Both the position numbers and the translations under genes were made by a program. Under the pieces are notes generated by a model. That model was not told the origin of the DNA. It was given only the letters and a program-made list of their open reading frames with translations, and searched no databases. From Cinnamomum chago (lineage: Eukaryota; Streptophyta; Magnoliopsida; Laurales; Lauraceae): a stretch of DNA of 64,000 bases. This document shows, piece by piece, positions 39,801 through 52,004 of this stretch (within the stretch, counting starts at the first letter, position 1; each line of letters begins with the position of its first letter). Where the stretch lies: NCBI GenBank assembly GCA_038049695.1, contig CP142458.1, forward strand, positions 61,289,501 through 61,353,500, read 5' to 3'.

Positions 39801-40596
39801 GTCTGGAGTGTTGAGATGATGAGTTGATGAGATGATTTGCGGGATTAGTAATTCACAGCACCGATGAGATTACCCCGCCGCAACTGTGTTCAGTATGGGA
39901 GGGCCGCGGCATAATATCCCGCGGTATTCCAGCTCGTGTGAATGTGCCACTTCGTTGTAGTAGTTTAGATGTTTATCTTTATACTGATTCCTTATGATTT
40001 AAATGCACAACTGCTTAGTTCTTTACCTTGCTATTCATTTAATCTATATACCTGTCTTTATTTCCTTTGATATATATGTTCTATGTTAGTAGTATGCTGT
40101 AACTTGCCAGATCGTTTCGATCTGACCCTTCATTGGTGCTTAGGCCTTGACCCAGAGATCCCTGACGATGCATTAGCTCTAGTGGAGGCGCCTCTCGCTG
40201 GAGAGTGCGCGTGGGGCCCAGCCGACACGGATGTCGAGCCGGAGGGCGAGGAGTACTTACCAGGGTTTTGAGGGTCTCTACTTATTTTGGGTTTGAGAGA
40301 CAGTTTTGTAGTGAGATGGGTAGAATTCAAAATGTATTAACTTTAATTTACAGCTGACTTATTTTAATTAGACTACTGTTCTGCTCACACTTATATATAT
40401 CGATACATATTGCTTCCGCTTTATTTATTCGTTATGCTTCCGCAAATTTAAATGTTATTATTATATGGTTCAAAAAGTTTTAAATTGGACCTCACTGCGG
40501 CCTACGATCTTGGAAGTTCTCGGATTTTCCGGGAAGTAGCGCGCCAACTTCGGGTATTCGAACGATTATATCGGTATCCGGAATTGGGGCGTTACA
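36876..40596. mobile_element. Solo LTR B (3,721 bp), nested in LTR A, same family
   Basis: It begins TGTGAGGCCCCACCC and ends GGGGCGTTACA, with the 5-bp duplication GGAGG (36871-36875 and 40597-40601). It aligns with LTR A along its length; the last 120 bp match at roughly nine bases in ten. A TATAAAAC near 37266, CT-rich DNA at 37380-37960 and three CCCTAA units at 37197-37215 are visible. Short open frames in the CT-rich part are low-complexity and not genes. Confidence 0.82.
38305..38450. repeat. CGGTCGACCG palindrome cluster in LTR B
   Basis: Four copies of the 8-bp palindrome GGTCGACC, extended in several cases to CTCGGTCGACCGAG, lie within about 145 bp. The counterpart in LTR A (40674-41130) has about nine exact copies plus variants. 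Confidence 0.85.
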
Positions 40597-40673
40597 GGAG
40601 GTGTTTTGATGGAAAAACGGGTTGAAAGGAAGAAACCCTGAAAAACTGGGTTTTCTGTAGTTTTGCGTGTGCC

Positions 40674-41130
40674 CGGTCGACCGAGCTGAATCTGGTGAAA
40701 AACCAGGTCTCAGTTATTTTTTCTGCATAATTGGAAGTTTAGTGTACTCGGTCGACCGAGCACACTGTTTTTGCAGGAATCAACTTGAAGTTGGTTTTTC
40801 TCTCAGATCCAGAAATCCTGTGTGCCAGGTCGACCGAACCATGCTCCAGGTCGACCGAGCACACAGGATTTGCAGTGAAAACTCCTGAAAGCTGGGACAT
40901 CAAATTTCAGGATTTCAGTGCACTCGGTCGACCGCCCAGGCCAGGAGGTCGACCGAGCACACATGAAGTTCCTGAGATCAAAACATGCCTACCAGGTGCC
41001 TGACCTAAGTTTCTCAGTGCACTCGGTCGACCGACCAGGCCAGGAGGTTGACCGAGCACACTGTGCCAGGGTCGACCTGGGGGTCCACCCCCAGTGTACT
41101 CGGTCGACCGAGCCCTGTGCTAAGTCAACC
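40674..41130. repeat. CGGTCGACCG palindrome cluster in LTR A
   Basis: About nine exact GGTCGACC cores and several one-base variants occur, often as pairs about 25 bp apart in the pattern CACTCGGTCGACCG ... AGGTCGACCGAGCACAC. At 40743-40766 the dyad extends to about 24 bp. Each core contains a GTCGAC hexamer and CpG sites. Confidence 0.85.
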
Positions 41131-42945
41131 GAGCACACTGAGTTCAGTGATTTTCCAGTTTTCAACATTCTGAAGTTGTGATCATTTGTGGGGCTCATTC
41201 ACCATCCAAATGGACATCTATTGATGTGTCAAGCCCGAGTCAACAGTGTGGCTCAACCTTGACTCGTGGGGACCACCAAATAGGGTTTTGGTTGTTTAAT
41301 CTAAGATGATTCGATCCCTAAAAGTTGTCAATGATGCCCGTAACCTCAGGAGCACCAAACACAGTATCCTTTGGCATCTGAGACTCCATTTAGAGACCGA
41401 ATTACCTAAGATGGACCAGGACCTGATTGCGATCCATTACCTAGGTTGGACTATTGTATTTTCCCTATTGATTCTTATGTTTGAAGTTCACACTTCACCT
41501 TTCTATTATTGTCACTCTTAAATCCTTAGTGTAGCTATTAACTGTTAATTAAATGGAAATGGATGACATGAACCTAGGATATCTTAGAGGTGACCCGATA
41601 GTGTGATTTGGGAGAACACTGACCCGTGCTGTGGCTAGGCGAGCTCTTTTATGGCCTAAGTATGGAGGTGTTATACCCTTAGAAGTGGAGAGGTGTATTG
41701 TAGTAGACTTATAACTCATTTTGGATGAGGAAGAGCTGTTTATCAGTAGAGATGGACTTGCTACCTTGTTTGGACTGTTTTAGACCCGGCCATGTGTTGA
41801 TGGGCCTTGGTATGGATCCAACGAGCGGGCTTGGACTTCGATTGCGATCCATGGACTGATTTGATATTGGAACCTCTTAAGGACTTGGTTAGGACCTTAT
41901 TCACGCAAGGCAAAGCCTAGACAGACACAGACCTTTAGAGTTTCCTCGAGTCGACATAGACATTCACTCGGTTGATTTAAGCTCAGCCTGTGGACTGATC
42001 ATCCCCGGTAGGAGCTATTTATGAGTGTTGAGTGAGCTATCATGATGAGCTATGTTCTTAGACGGGCGGTGTGAAACCGAATCCAGTCTCCCCGAGTGAT
42101 GAGTGTGGTGGAACTGTTGAGTGATTTGCGGGGTTAGTAATCCCCAGTACTAGTGAGATTTTCCCGCCGCAACTGTGTTCAGTATGGGAGGGCCGCGGCA
42201 TAATATCCCGTGGTATCCAGCTCGTGTGAATGTGCCACATTGTTTTAGACTAGATGTTTTATATATTGTTCTGATTCCTTATGTTTATCTTGCTCAACTG
42301 CCTAGATCATGTACATTGATATTCCTTAATTTATATAACTATCTCTACTCTTTTGATGCATATTGTCCTATATTACTTGTATACTGTGACTTGCCAAATT
42401 TTTAAATCTTGCCCATCTTTGGTGCTTAGGTCTTGACCCCGAGTACGCGGACGACGCGCTTACGCTCGTAGAGGCGCCTGTAGCCGGAGATTACGGTTGG
42501 GGCCCGGCCGACCCAGATGTCGAGCCGGAGGGTGGAGAGCCGTTACTAGGGCTTTGAGAGTTAACTTTTGATCTTAATAACTGATACTTTTAAACTAGAC
42601 TGTAGTTCTGCTCACATTTGATATATTATGATACCCACTACTTCCGTTCCACTTTTTGAGCTTCCGCAAATTTAACCATTGTTATTATCTTGTACAAAAG
42701 TTTTAAATTGGACCTCACTGCGGACCTACGATCTTGGAAGTTCTCGAATTTTCCGGGAAGTAGCACGCCAACTTCGGGTATTCCGACAACTTTCTCGGTA
42801 CCCGGAATTGGGGCGTTACACACTCTTCATCCCTTCCTTCTGTTGATTTGGAAAGGTAATAGGCTCTTTCAACACTTCTCTTCTTCCTGGATTCAAATTT
42901 ATTTTGATACTGGAATATTACTGAAACCGCAGCCGCTACCTGCAT

Positions 42946-45900
42946 TTGTCATGCAACCAATGTTGCCCAGAGAACTGCAAGCACTGTTTTTTATTTTTAT
43001 TTTTTTTTCTTGTTTCTTGCTTCCCTCCTCTCCTTATTTGCCTTTTTATAGAACAATCTTGTACCCTCCATTAATGCTGGAGATCACAGATCACCCTTCC
43101 AATTATACTGCTAACATGGATATTATGGCGAACTGCATAAGATGTAAAACTTAGACAAGTAATTTTGGGAGTCGTACGATATCGTACGGACTCAAACAAG
43201 GTCGGTAATTAGCATAGCAACTTTTTTGAAAAATTACAGAGTGAGTTTACCTAACAAGTGGTCTCAGTGATCTGATTACAGAGATTCAATCAGATTCGGC
43301 CTTTGTAGTTTCTAAATAGGAAAATATTAAATGTATTATGAGCGGAACCAAGCAAATGCCTACCAAAGCTTGCTGACCATGTCTATGTGAGTGGTTGGTT
43401 GAAACTACATACACAGGCATTAGAGAGGGAGAGAGAGGAGTCCATGCCTTGCTCATCGACGGACATGTTTTGGATCGTATCAGAAGTCATCTTCTCAATA
43501 CCAAAGCTGATGTACCCGTTCTTCGTAATCCACTGCTCCGAATGCCTCTTTTTATAAAAGGATTTGGGAGAAGCGTGAAGTATGGCTGTAAGGATCTCAG
43601 AGTAAGTTTTTTTAATGTGAACAGCCAGAAAAACTGTACCAGCATTTTTACTCAATTTGTGCAGGACGTTCTTTCACCATATGTCCAACAACCCTCTTCT
43701 CACAACATCAAACTGGAGTTATTATCAAAGAGATTGGGAAGGTATGGTAGAATATATTGCTTCTGCAGGATGCGTACAGACTTAGTCTCTTAGATGGGTC
43801 AAGAAGAGATGCACGAAGACCTCTACGGTGTCCAGGTTCATTATTTCTGATGGGGATGTCCTCTCAAGCCTATGCGACAAATCGATTCGCAATCTGTAGA
43901 TGCGAAGACTTCTAAAGGCCTACAAAAAGGGATTGGGATTCGCCATGAAAAGAAGAAGCAATCCAATGGAGAGTACAGTTGGGGGAAGTTATGAAGGAAG
44001 GGGGTTTGATGGAGAGATGGGTAGGAATAGTTATGATCCTGTATACGCTTTGATGGATAGATGGTTGGCCGAAGTTATGAATGAGTTCTTGTTTTTGGAA
44101 GAGAGCAAATCGGTGAATTAATGATCATCACTGCACTGGGTGTCTCCCTTAGTCCTAGCTCAAAATTGGGTTTCCATGGATATGCCTGAAAGCGTACGGG
44201 GTACTTATCTGGCAAAGTTGATGGGCCAGGGACTTCCTCACTTCTTCTCAGAAGACTATTTTTTTGGCTTCATACATAGTGAAGTGGAAATGTTCACTTG
44301 TCAAGTATACTGTCAAGCAGGTCCAAATAGTAGCCACAGCTGTCACATTGCCGTTCTATCCAAGCCATGTGACGGGTTGCACCCAAACGGGGAATAGGTA
44401 ATTTATTAACCGTTGGAGCTGCACAATACTTTACGTCACTTTACATGTGAAATTACCAAACGCGTCCTAATGGAACAATTCCACGAACAAACATCAATTA
44501 TATTGTCATTAAAATGCAACATGAGGGCCCAAGTCAGGGATTTCGACCACGGACCCCCACTACCAATTTCACTTCTGGCCTTAACTTGTCTTTAGTGGAA
44601 TGACAAAGGGAGGCCCTCCCTCACATGAGATTACCACACCAAAAGAAACGTTTGCAATTTCCTTTGGGTTTTTCTTATCGGATAAGTTCTTCTCATTCAT
44701 GCTCAAATAATTTAGAAAATATATGTCAAATGGCATGCTTATGTATTTGACCCCATAGGCACAAGTGTACCCAAAATATTCAGAGAAAAGCTTGACTGGG
44801 TCAGTCAGTACAACTTGATCAGAGTCAATCGAACAACACAACGGTGTAGATGAGAACTCCAAAATTTTACTCAAACAATGTATTAGTGCAAATTAGGCTT
44901 CTAATGGTTATGATCAATGGTTGGGAGCTCTCCTCTCCCAACTTATTTACTTATTTCATTCTCAAGCATTCCCCCACTTCTATACTCGCTCTATCTGGAG
45001 AAATTTTCTCACCAATTTGAGGTTGAAGAAGAAAGCTGATAGAAGGAGGTGGATGGGATGTGCTTACCCTTCCAATTAGTGGAGTGAGAGTTCTTTACCT
45101 ATAAGCTTTAGAAGGTTTTGGATTTAAGGAAGAGAGAAGAAAAAGATGGTTGAATCATGCCATTTTACATGTAATCTAATGAGTAGAAAATGTATTGGTG
45201 GCTAATTGATTAGTATGTAGCTTGCACTTGGTTTCAAGGGACAGCTGAGATGGAAAATAACCAAGTTAAGAGAGGAAAAGAGAGGCTGGATCGGACTTTC
45301 TAGTCAAGGAAGAGTTGTAATTGAAGAGGAGAGAGGCAAGAAGAGATAATGAGTTGGAGACATTGATGTCGCCCTTCCCTTGTCTCTTACTACAAATGCA
45401 TGGAGGGGAAGGGACCAAATCGCTTTCCGTCCCTCCTTTGTTTTTCCCTTTGTGCAAAAGTACAAAGGTTAAAGAGGTGGAGATGATTTGGGTCAAAGCA
45501 TGGTGAAGATAAGAGTGTTTAAAGCTTGATTGTGCAGATTCCAAGATCATATTTGAGTGGCTCAAGTATCATTAGAATTCTAATAGACTCCATTGTCTAA
45601 TGGAGTGCTTAGATTTGGTTGATAGCTCAAAGAATAGATTTTTCCAGGCTTTGATGGATCAATGATCTTGATCATGTTATGATGACAGGATTTTCTCCGA
45701 TTGAAATATCCTGTCATCAATACACGATCAAGAGCAAATGATGCCTGTTAAATTCATCACTTTAGAACTTACCAAAAAAAAAAATCATGTACTTTAGATG
45801 TACATAGATGTCAGTTGTATATATATAATTATGTGAGATCCATCTAAAAGAAAGTTGTCTGCATATAAACTACGTACTTCATATCCTGCACCTCAATAAT

Positions 45901-46555
45901 TGATTATGTTCATGGTAGGAGAAATATCACTGTTACCTTCTATTAAGATTTTTTTAAAAGATAAGATTGATTAAAAGGGGAAAACGAAAAATTATAAGAT
46001 CTTAAGCTCCCCAAACTGAGGAAAGCAAATAAAAGATAGCCAAAAAGGCAAAAGATGCCCACAGCCCGGGCACAGGTATTCTTAAACAAATAGTGAATCT
46101 ATTTCCATGGCCGAATACAACTTTGTAGTTACAGATGTCTACTTAAGCCTCTTCAGATAATACCAGGATAGTGAAGATATCTTCAATAAGTGAGAAACAG
46201 ACCCGACATTGAGAAGATCATGCACACGCCTAACTTGAAATCTAGAATTTGTGGCCGAGAGAGGGGTCTGTCACAATCTTCATTAATCTATCATCTAACT
46301 CAAAGCAAATATGAGTCACTTATCCTGATTTATAGAGATCAGCTTCAACAATGGAAATACCGCACAAAGGAACAGAACCAGCGTCAGTCCAAATAATACC
46401 CCACTACAAAAGGAGTCAATCTAGCAATATTTAACCGCCACATCATAGTGGGGACAGGCTGAGCAATATGTGAAATATGAACAAAGTGATTAAGAGGAAC
46501 ATCCAAATGGCAAGCAATATCATCTAGCAAGTGAAGGCCTAAAAGTAAAATTCTA
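42946..46555. other. No recognisable gene
   Basis: Its left part may still belong to the second Harbinger element upstream of its transposase. Open frames at 43395-43793 and 43900-44121 (+) match nothing I know and have no clear domain. Confidence 0.4.
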
Positions 46556-46559
46556 CTGC

Positions 46560-47400
46560 GAAGCTGCTACTCAATTTAGAAATCCACCCTTTCCTAAGAC
46601 AGAGATTTAGCTCAAAATATGCTAACATGTCTTTCCTTCCAAATATTCCAAACAAATGCCGGAAAAATCAACCAACCAAAAGTAACAAGTGCCTTGCTGC
46701 TTTGATACAGATGAAGAATGGCAAAATCCATCATCTCCGAAGATAAGTTTGTTGGGTATAGCGTGCCACAATGCCGCTCCATGCAACCACTCTAAAAACA
46801 AGCCCACGGGCACAATGTCAAATGTCATATAAAACATTGAATTGCGTCTTTTCCATCACCTATTGGTTTTGGAATGAATGGTAGCTCAGTGGGTGCATAA
46901 GATACTTCTATCAAAGCTTCAAGTCACAAGGTCGAGTCGCGAGAGCGCCATTGTGAGGGGGAGATTGTTGGACAGAGGCATACAACAATGCCACTCCCTA
47001 CGACCGCTCTAAAAACAGGCCCGCGGGCGCAATGTCTAACGCCATATAAAACATTGAGTTGTAAATTTGACTAGCATACAAACAGTGTAAAGAGCAATTA
47101 GAATCACATCGAACATTGTGCTCAAGCATAAATTCCTTTATTTTCAAGCAACCATTAATCACCATCAATGCACATACGAATACCACCCTTAAACCAAATC
47201 TTAGGAACCCAAGGAATTTGGAGACCATCTTGACTTGTAATCATAATATAGGCCGATTTCAAAGAGAAAGAGCCACAAACCTCCAGAGTCCATATGATCT
47301 CATCCAGATAATCAATCGTACTGTCATGGGATACATGCATTTCATTTTCCAAAACCCCTCCCAACATATTATATTGGTATCTCATACCAAACTCTACTGC
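46560..47400 (-). pseudogene. LINE fragment (zinc-binding RT tail), interrupted
   Basis: On the minus strand 47330-47160 gives GSFSLKSAYIMI and IPWVPKIWFKGGI, then 47140-47050 gives LKIKEFMLEHNVRC. After an insertion, 46670-46620 gives FPAFVWNIWKERHVS in one frame. These are in the order of the zf-RVT tail of plant LINEs. Frameshifts and the TRIM-like insertion at 46750 break it. Confidence 0.65.
46750..47065 (+). mobile_element. TRIM-like short LTR element within the LINE fragment
   Basis: Two direct repeats starting TGTTGG (46750-46852 and 46966-47065) share 'acaatgcc.ctcc', 'ctctaaaaaca.gccc.cgggc.caatgtc' and 'catataaaacattga.ttg'. Between them is a 113-bp segment with a tRNA-like GGTAGCTCAGTGGGTGC and, just before the second repeat, a purine tract GAGGGGGAGA like a polypurine tract. 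The right repeat is truncated. No clear target duplication was found. Confidence 0.55.
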
Positions 47401-47404
47401 TAGC

Positions 47405-48822
47405 TAGAGAATGATAAAACAATAAAAGACAAGAAAACAACAATTTCCTTAATATTTTCCAATACTAAATAACAAATCCCATACTTATCTACATGTTGCA
47501 AGTGGACAAGGGAAAAGACCATGCTACAAGAAGCTTATAGAAATTAGAATAAGATATAGAGGGTTGATGCCCAAGGGCCCAAGTCAAACTATCTCTAACT
47601 AAGCAATGACCACATGAGGGTGGCAGAGTTGAACGCATGAATTGAATCCCATGTAACCCACCATGAATAAAGAATTGTTGAAATGCAATCAATGTACAGT
47701 TTACTTTTATTTCCCAAGGACAGTCTTGTATGCTTCTTGCAAGGTCTCATTGGTCAGCAAAATTTGTTCTATTTATTGTTGCTTGGTTTTTGGAAAGTAA
47801 ACCCTACATACATGCACGTATGCATGGTCACGTGCACATGTGAGGAGGCAAGATTCTGAAATCATGGGTAGATTTTAACGCTGCCAAGATTTGTTTATGG
47901 CTTATCAAAGGGAAGTCTTTTTCTGAAGCTTACATAAACTAGATATACACACGGTGCAAAGAGTGATATTTTAGAAACCACATATACAATGTTTATGTAT
48001 GAGAGGGAGCAGGTGAAGCATGGGTCCCACTGCTGTTGACCCTTCTGGCTTATGGTTAAGTCTGGTCAATATATTGTGACCAAATTTCTAGTAACAAAAC
48101 GGTATGTGTGTACATGCCCATGTATTTGCAAATAGATGGCCAGCTTTATTATTATTCACAAATAAAATTAGGATTCCAACCATGATCTATCTATTAACAT
48201 GACTATCTTTATAGATTTGACGTTCTTTAGAAGGTCCTTTTTAGTGGCATCTGCTTGAGAAAACCCCTGTAATAGACTCTCTGGTCGGTTGTTTTTACCA
48301 TTTTTTCTGTTGTCCCTTTCTCATTGTTTCACTGGGGGTCATGCCTGGGCCCAATCCCAAGCTTCAAGAAAGAAAATAATTGCATTAGATTAGCAGTTAA
48401 CTCAAAAGAATAAAAGAAGGGATAAACTTAAATTTGAGTCTAAAACCTTGGGAAGAAAAAAAAAATTAAGAGAAGCAATCATACCTTACCAGTAAGATGG
48501 GATATGGGATATGCCATCCTGCATTGTTAATTTTTTTCTTTTGAAGATATGCAGAAGAACTGCCTCTTACACTAATGGTAAGAGATGTGAGTTCTTACCT
48601 GCCTGTTCTTCTGGGTTCAAATCTAGGCAGGCACATTTCCTCATTTAAGGGTCGTGCTACCTCACCCCAGTCTTCTTTCCTCACCAAAGGGCTTCCTTAC
48701 TATCTTACCTCACCTAAGGTCTACTCTCTCACCATAGGAATTGGGTCCAAGCCCCCAAGCTGGGTAGAACAAAAATGCCCAGCTAAGCTGCCGACCATGA
48801 GATGTCTGTTGATTTCTAGGTT

Positions 48823-48853
<31 letters not shown>

Positions 48854-49740
48854 AGAGAGAGGCCTGAATGGTTCCTAATTCTGTCCAAATCTGAGCAAAA
48901 TTAGAAAGGGCAGTGTGACCAACTGGCCTTGAGCCCCTAATCAGACACCCATTATTCATTATTCATGTTGATAAGGATGTGGTTGGTGGCTGGGCACGAC
49001 CCATCAGTCATCCTTTTGTCTTTACTCACGTAGTCATTTATTCCACGCTGAAGCCTGTGGGGGTGGTCACAAGCCCTCTCCATCTCCCGCCCTACTCGAG
49101 TGACGGGACCACGGGCCAAACAGACTGTTTCATGCATTTATTGACCTGCAATTTTAACTCTTCTAGCCTTATTCTATTCCAGGTTTGATGTCATTTCTCC
49201 CTCCTTCCCACACTTTAGGTAAGAGATACTTATATAATTAAAAATATTTATGCGTAAAAGAGGAAAATTCATATATAGTTTTATATAGAAAAAAAATATT
49301 TATATGCAGAGAGGAAAAGTCATGTAAGTGTTCCTAACCCTATGGTAAGGGATGGATGCACATAAATGTCCTTTACATATATATATATAACAAACTTGAT
49401 ATTTTTATGATTTCAAAGTGGGCCCAAGTTAGAGTGAAATCTTATTAGGATTAATTTATATTTCCATTATCTCATAGAGGGTCCAACGTGGACCGTTCTT
49501 AATTCTCTTGAGCTTCTATTTCTAATGCTTTCCTATCTTCTCTCGAATCTCTTAAATAATAGGTGTATTCAAAAGAAATTTCTCTCAAATCTCCATATCA
49601 TGTTCCGTATTCCCTGGGTTTCTCTCTCTAATATCATATCTTCTCTATTTTCCTATTTTCCCTTCAATCTCTTAAACATTATTTGTACAACTATAATGTG
49701 AGGTGGCATCATTTAATTGGACAAATCAAAATAGGAAAAA
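47405..49740. other. Intergenic with a SINE-like segment and a (GA)n run
   Basis: No gene. 48565-48650 has an A-box-like CTAATGGTAAGAG and a B-box-like GGGTTCAAATC at the right spacing for a tRNA-derived SINE (perhaps 48555-48760). A (GA)n with a G-run lies at 48823-48861. Confidence 0.4.
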
Positions 49741-49771
49741 TGCCCCTTTATAAACGGGGCGATTTTGAGAA

Positions 49772-49774
<3 letters not shown>

Positions 49775-49823
<49 letters not shown>
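49775..49823. repeat. (CT)n followed by (TA)n microsatellite
   Basis: About 14 CT units run directly into about 10 TA units. Confidence 0.95.
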
Positions 49824-49928
49824 ATATGACGGTGGCTCTCATAAGCTGCGGCTTATATTATCTTAAGCTGAAACAATCCGTACAATTATCTCTATCGTAA
49901 ACCGCTTCAAATCATTGCCTCCAAAATC

Positions 49929-50300
49929 AAGATGAATCCATTCAGAAATGAATTTTCCAGCTCCATCATGCAAAAAATAGAAAAAACATATTTATGGGAC
50001 CAACACTGTTTCGGCTTATAATAACATAAAATGGAGCTTAGAAGATGAATCCATTCAAGATGAATCAATTCAGAAATGAAATTTCCAGTTCCATCATGCA
50101 AAAAATAGAAAAAACATATTTATGGGACCAACACTGTTTCGGCTTATAATAACATAAAATGGAGCTTAGAAGATGAATCCATTCAAGATGAATCCATTTA
50201 GAAATGAAATTTCCAGTTCTATCATACAAAAAATAGAAAAAACATATTTATGGGACCAACACTGTTTCGGCTTATAATAACATAAAATGGAGCTTAGAAG
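49929..50300. repeat. Tandem repeat, three units of about 113-130 bp
   Basis: Units start near 49929, 50041 and 50170 and are nearly identical over 'ttatgggaccaacactgtttcgg' and 'cttataataacataaaatgg'. Units 2 and 3 carry an extra 15-bp duplication of 'atgaatccattcaag' that unit 1 lacks, so units 2 and 3 share a later step. No protein is encoded. Confidence 0.9.
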
Positions 50301-51207
50301 AGTCATGCTCATTATATATATATATATATATCGCCAACATGAGGTACACATCGCTTGCCACTTAAAAAAAATCTCTTCAAAAACTAATAAGGGCTTTATG
50401 AAAAAATTACCTTTTAAACTTAAAAAATGAAGAAACTAAAAAAAAATTTAAAATTTTTTGACACATAATATCAATTTTATTTTGTGTTTGTTAAAAAGCC
50501 CTTATCACTATAATAGTGGAGACAACGATGGAATGATTGTCTTTTTAACATGAGGCGGGATCGGACAAGAGGTAGAGCAATCACTTCAACTTTCATGTAC
50601 ACGTGTGAGACATGAAGGATACATGTATTATGTCGGCTTTTCCGGTTCTCGACGCGGTTGGGATTGAGAGAAAGCTCCCCCCTGTGACCTTCCTGTCTCC
50701 ATAAATGCCAAGGAGTCTGGCATGGCACGTGTGCTAGATACAGACCGCTTGATGTATGGGCAACTTCGTGTCCTATCGGCTGGTGAGAGGAGAGACGAGA
50801 GAGGAGAGAGACATTTTGTCTTTCCATCAAATATATGTATTCTTCACGATCAATCCAATCTTCACATGACCTACTGCCTTTTCATCTACTACGTTCACAG
50901 TCTCTCTCTTCCGCCGGAAAGCAGACAACTTAAGTGGAAAAGGAGCACAGGGGGAGAAAGTCCGCCCAAGAGGGAAAAATGACATAATTGGAGTTTAAAT
51001 TCTGGACAGCCTTATAAGAATTGATGCTCCTTAGCATTCAGGTAAGAAACCATTTCGAGGAAGATGAAATCATAAAATAAAATGCAAAAGAAAGCACCCA
51101 ATTGAGATCACGGTATCTTTCTACATCGGCATTTGTTTCTTGGGCTCTTTCTTTCACATTCACCTTTTTCTCCTTTTGCAAAATAGGTAGTAATCTTTTT
51201 TTGAAGG

Positions 51208-51640
51208 AAAGTTTTTAAATAAGACCCTAAGTTTCTCCCTTATTTCAAAAAAAAGACACAAATCTCAAAACTTTTCAAATTAGTCTTAAAGTTTTTAATT
51301 AAGGACATCTGGCAATTTAAAACTATTATTCGGTTAGTTTTTCCCTCCACTTTTCTAAAATACCCAAATTGCCCATCATTAAAGTCATGGCATGGTTCTG
51401 GCTGCCGTTACATTCAACCAATCTCCATAGAGACGTTAGTTGTCCTTTATTAGTGTGAAGACACTGGTAATTTGGGTATTTTAAGAAAGTTGAGGAAAAA
51501 ATTGATGGAAAATAGCTTTAAATGGATGGATGTCCTTAATTAAAAACTGTAAAAAAACTTAAGAACTAATTTGAAAAGTTTTGAAACTAATATCCTATTT
51601 TGAAATAAGGCAAAAACTTAACGTCTTATTTGAAATTTCT
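51208..51640. mobile_element. Foldback element with inverted arms of about 170 bp
   Basis: The left arm (51208-51374) and right arm (51466-51640) are inverted copies, sharing for example TTTTTAATTAAGGACATC, CTCAAAACTTTTCAAATTAG and AAAATACCCAAATT with their complements, around a 91-bp centre. Possible 6-bp duplications TAGTAA lie just outside (about 51187 and 51645) but are short. The structure suits a long-TIR MITE, perhaps Mutator-like; the superfamily is uncertain. Confidence 0.65.
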
Positions 51641-52004
51641 CTTTTAGTAAATAAAGGGGAAAAGGCCAACGATACAACAAGCCTCTCTACCTCACAGTTT
51701 TTCTTATATTTACACAAGGAAATCTGTTGGGTTTCAATCATTCTCTCTGTCCTATTATCATCCCACCCGTGTGCTGGATTCTTAAGAGAATTACAGGTTT
51801 TGCTGAGAAAGATGACGAGCTCACAATAATGCAGCTAAATGCATTTTCATACATAAAACCGATGTCATGTATGAAGCGCTCTATTGATAATTTCTAAAAT
51901 TTCTTTAACTCCCCCTTTTCTAAAGAGTTTAAACTTAATTCTTTTAGTAAGAATTCTAAAAGAAACAAAAACGAAAATACTTGAATTGGGAGCTCTTTCA
52001 TGTT

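Larger units (their letters stand above)
36075..42820. mobile_element. Solo LTR A (about 3.0 kb without the nested copy), probably Gypsy
   Basis: It begins TGTGAGGCCCCACC and ends GGGGCGTTACA, with the 5-bp duplication CACTC on both sides (36070-36074 and 42821-42825). Removing it and one duplication restores the transposase frame. It consists of 36075-36875 plus 40602-42820; the middle is solo LTR B. No gag-pol, primer-binding site or second LTR is present, so it is a recombination product. The TGTGA...GTTACA type of end and the large size recall Del/Tekay chromoviruses, but that assignment is inference. It contains TATAAAC near 36426 and a CT-rich leader. Confidence 0.8.
35130..42945 (-). 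pseudogene. Second Harbinger transposase, dead and split by a solo LTR
   Basis: Read on the minus strand. The N-terminal segment (42945 to 42826, ending STEGRDEEC) is interrupted by the LTR at 36075-42820. It resumes at 36074 with LSQLRLNKASFDYL and VIVEEEVAACLHILAHAVKN. In-frame stops then follow. The next exon (35663 to about 35460) has YVCAIDGTHIP, QNVLASCGLDLKF and GWEGSVTNARIL. The last part (about 35345-35130) has YYLVD, LAPYRG and NVIEMAF. The second catalytic Asp (HDSR in the intact copy) reads TNAR, so even without the insertion the enzyme would be inactive. Terminal repeats of this copy were not located. Confidence 0.82.

Noticed and set aside
40667..41198. Peptides with repeated VDR/STE words, and a CRISPR-like look
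   Set aside because: They arise from the GGTCGACC palindromes. Spacing is irregular, and this is plant nuclear DNA.
43395..43793. 132-aa open frame (+)
   Set aside because: No recognisable domain, no start or splice context; kept only as unannotated sequence.
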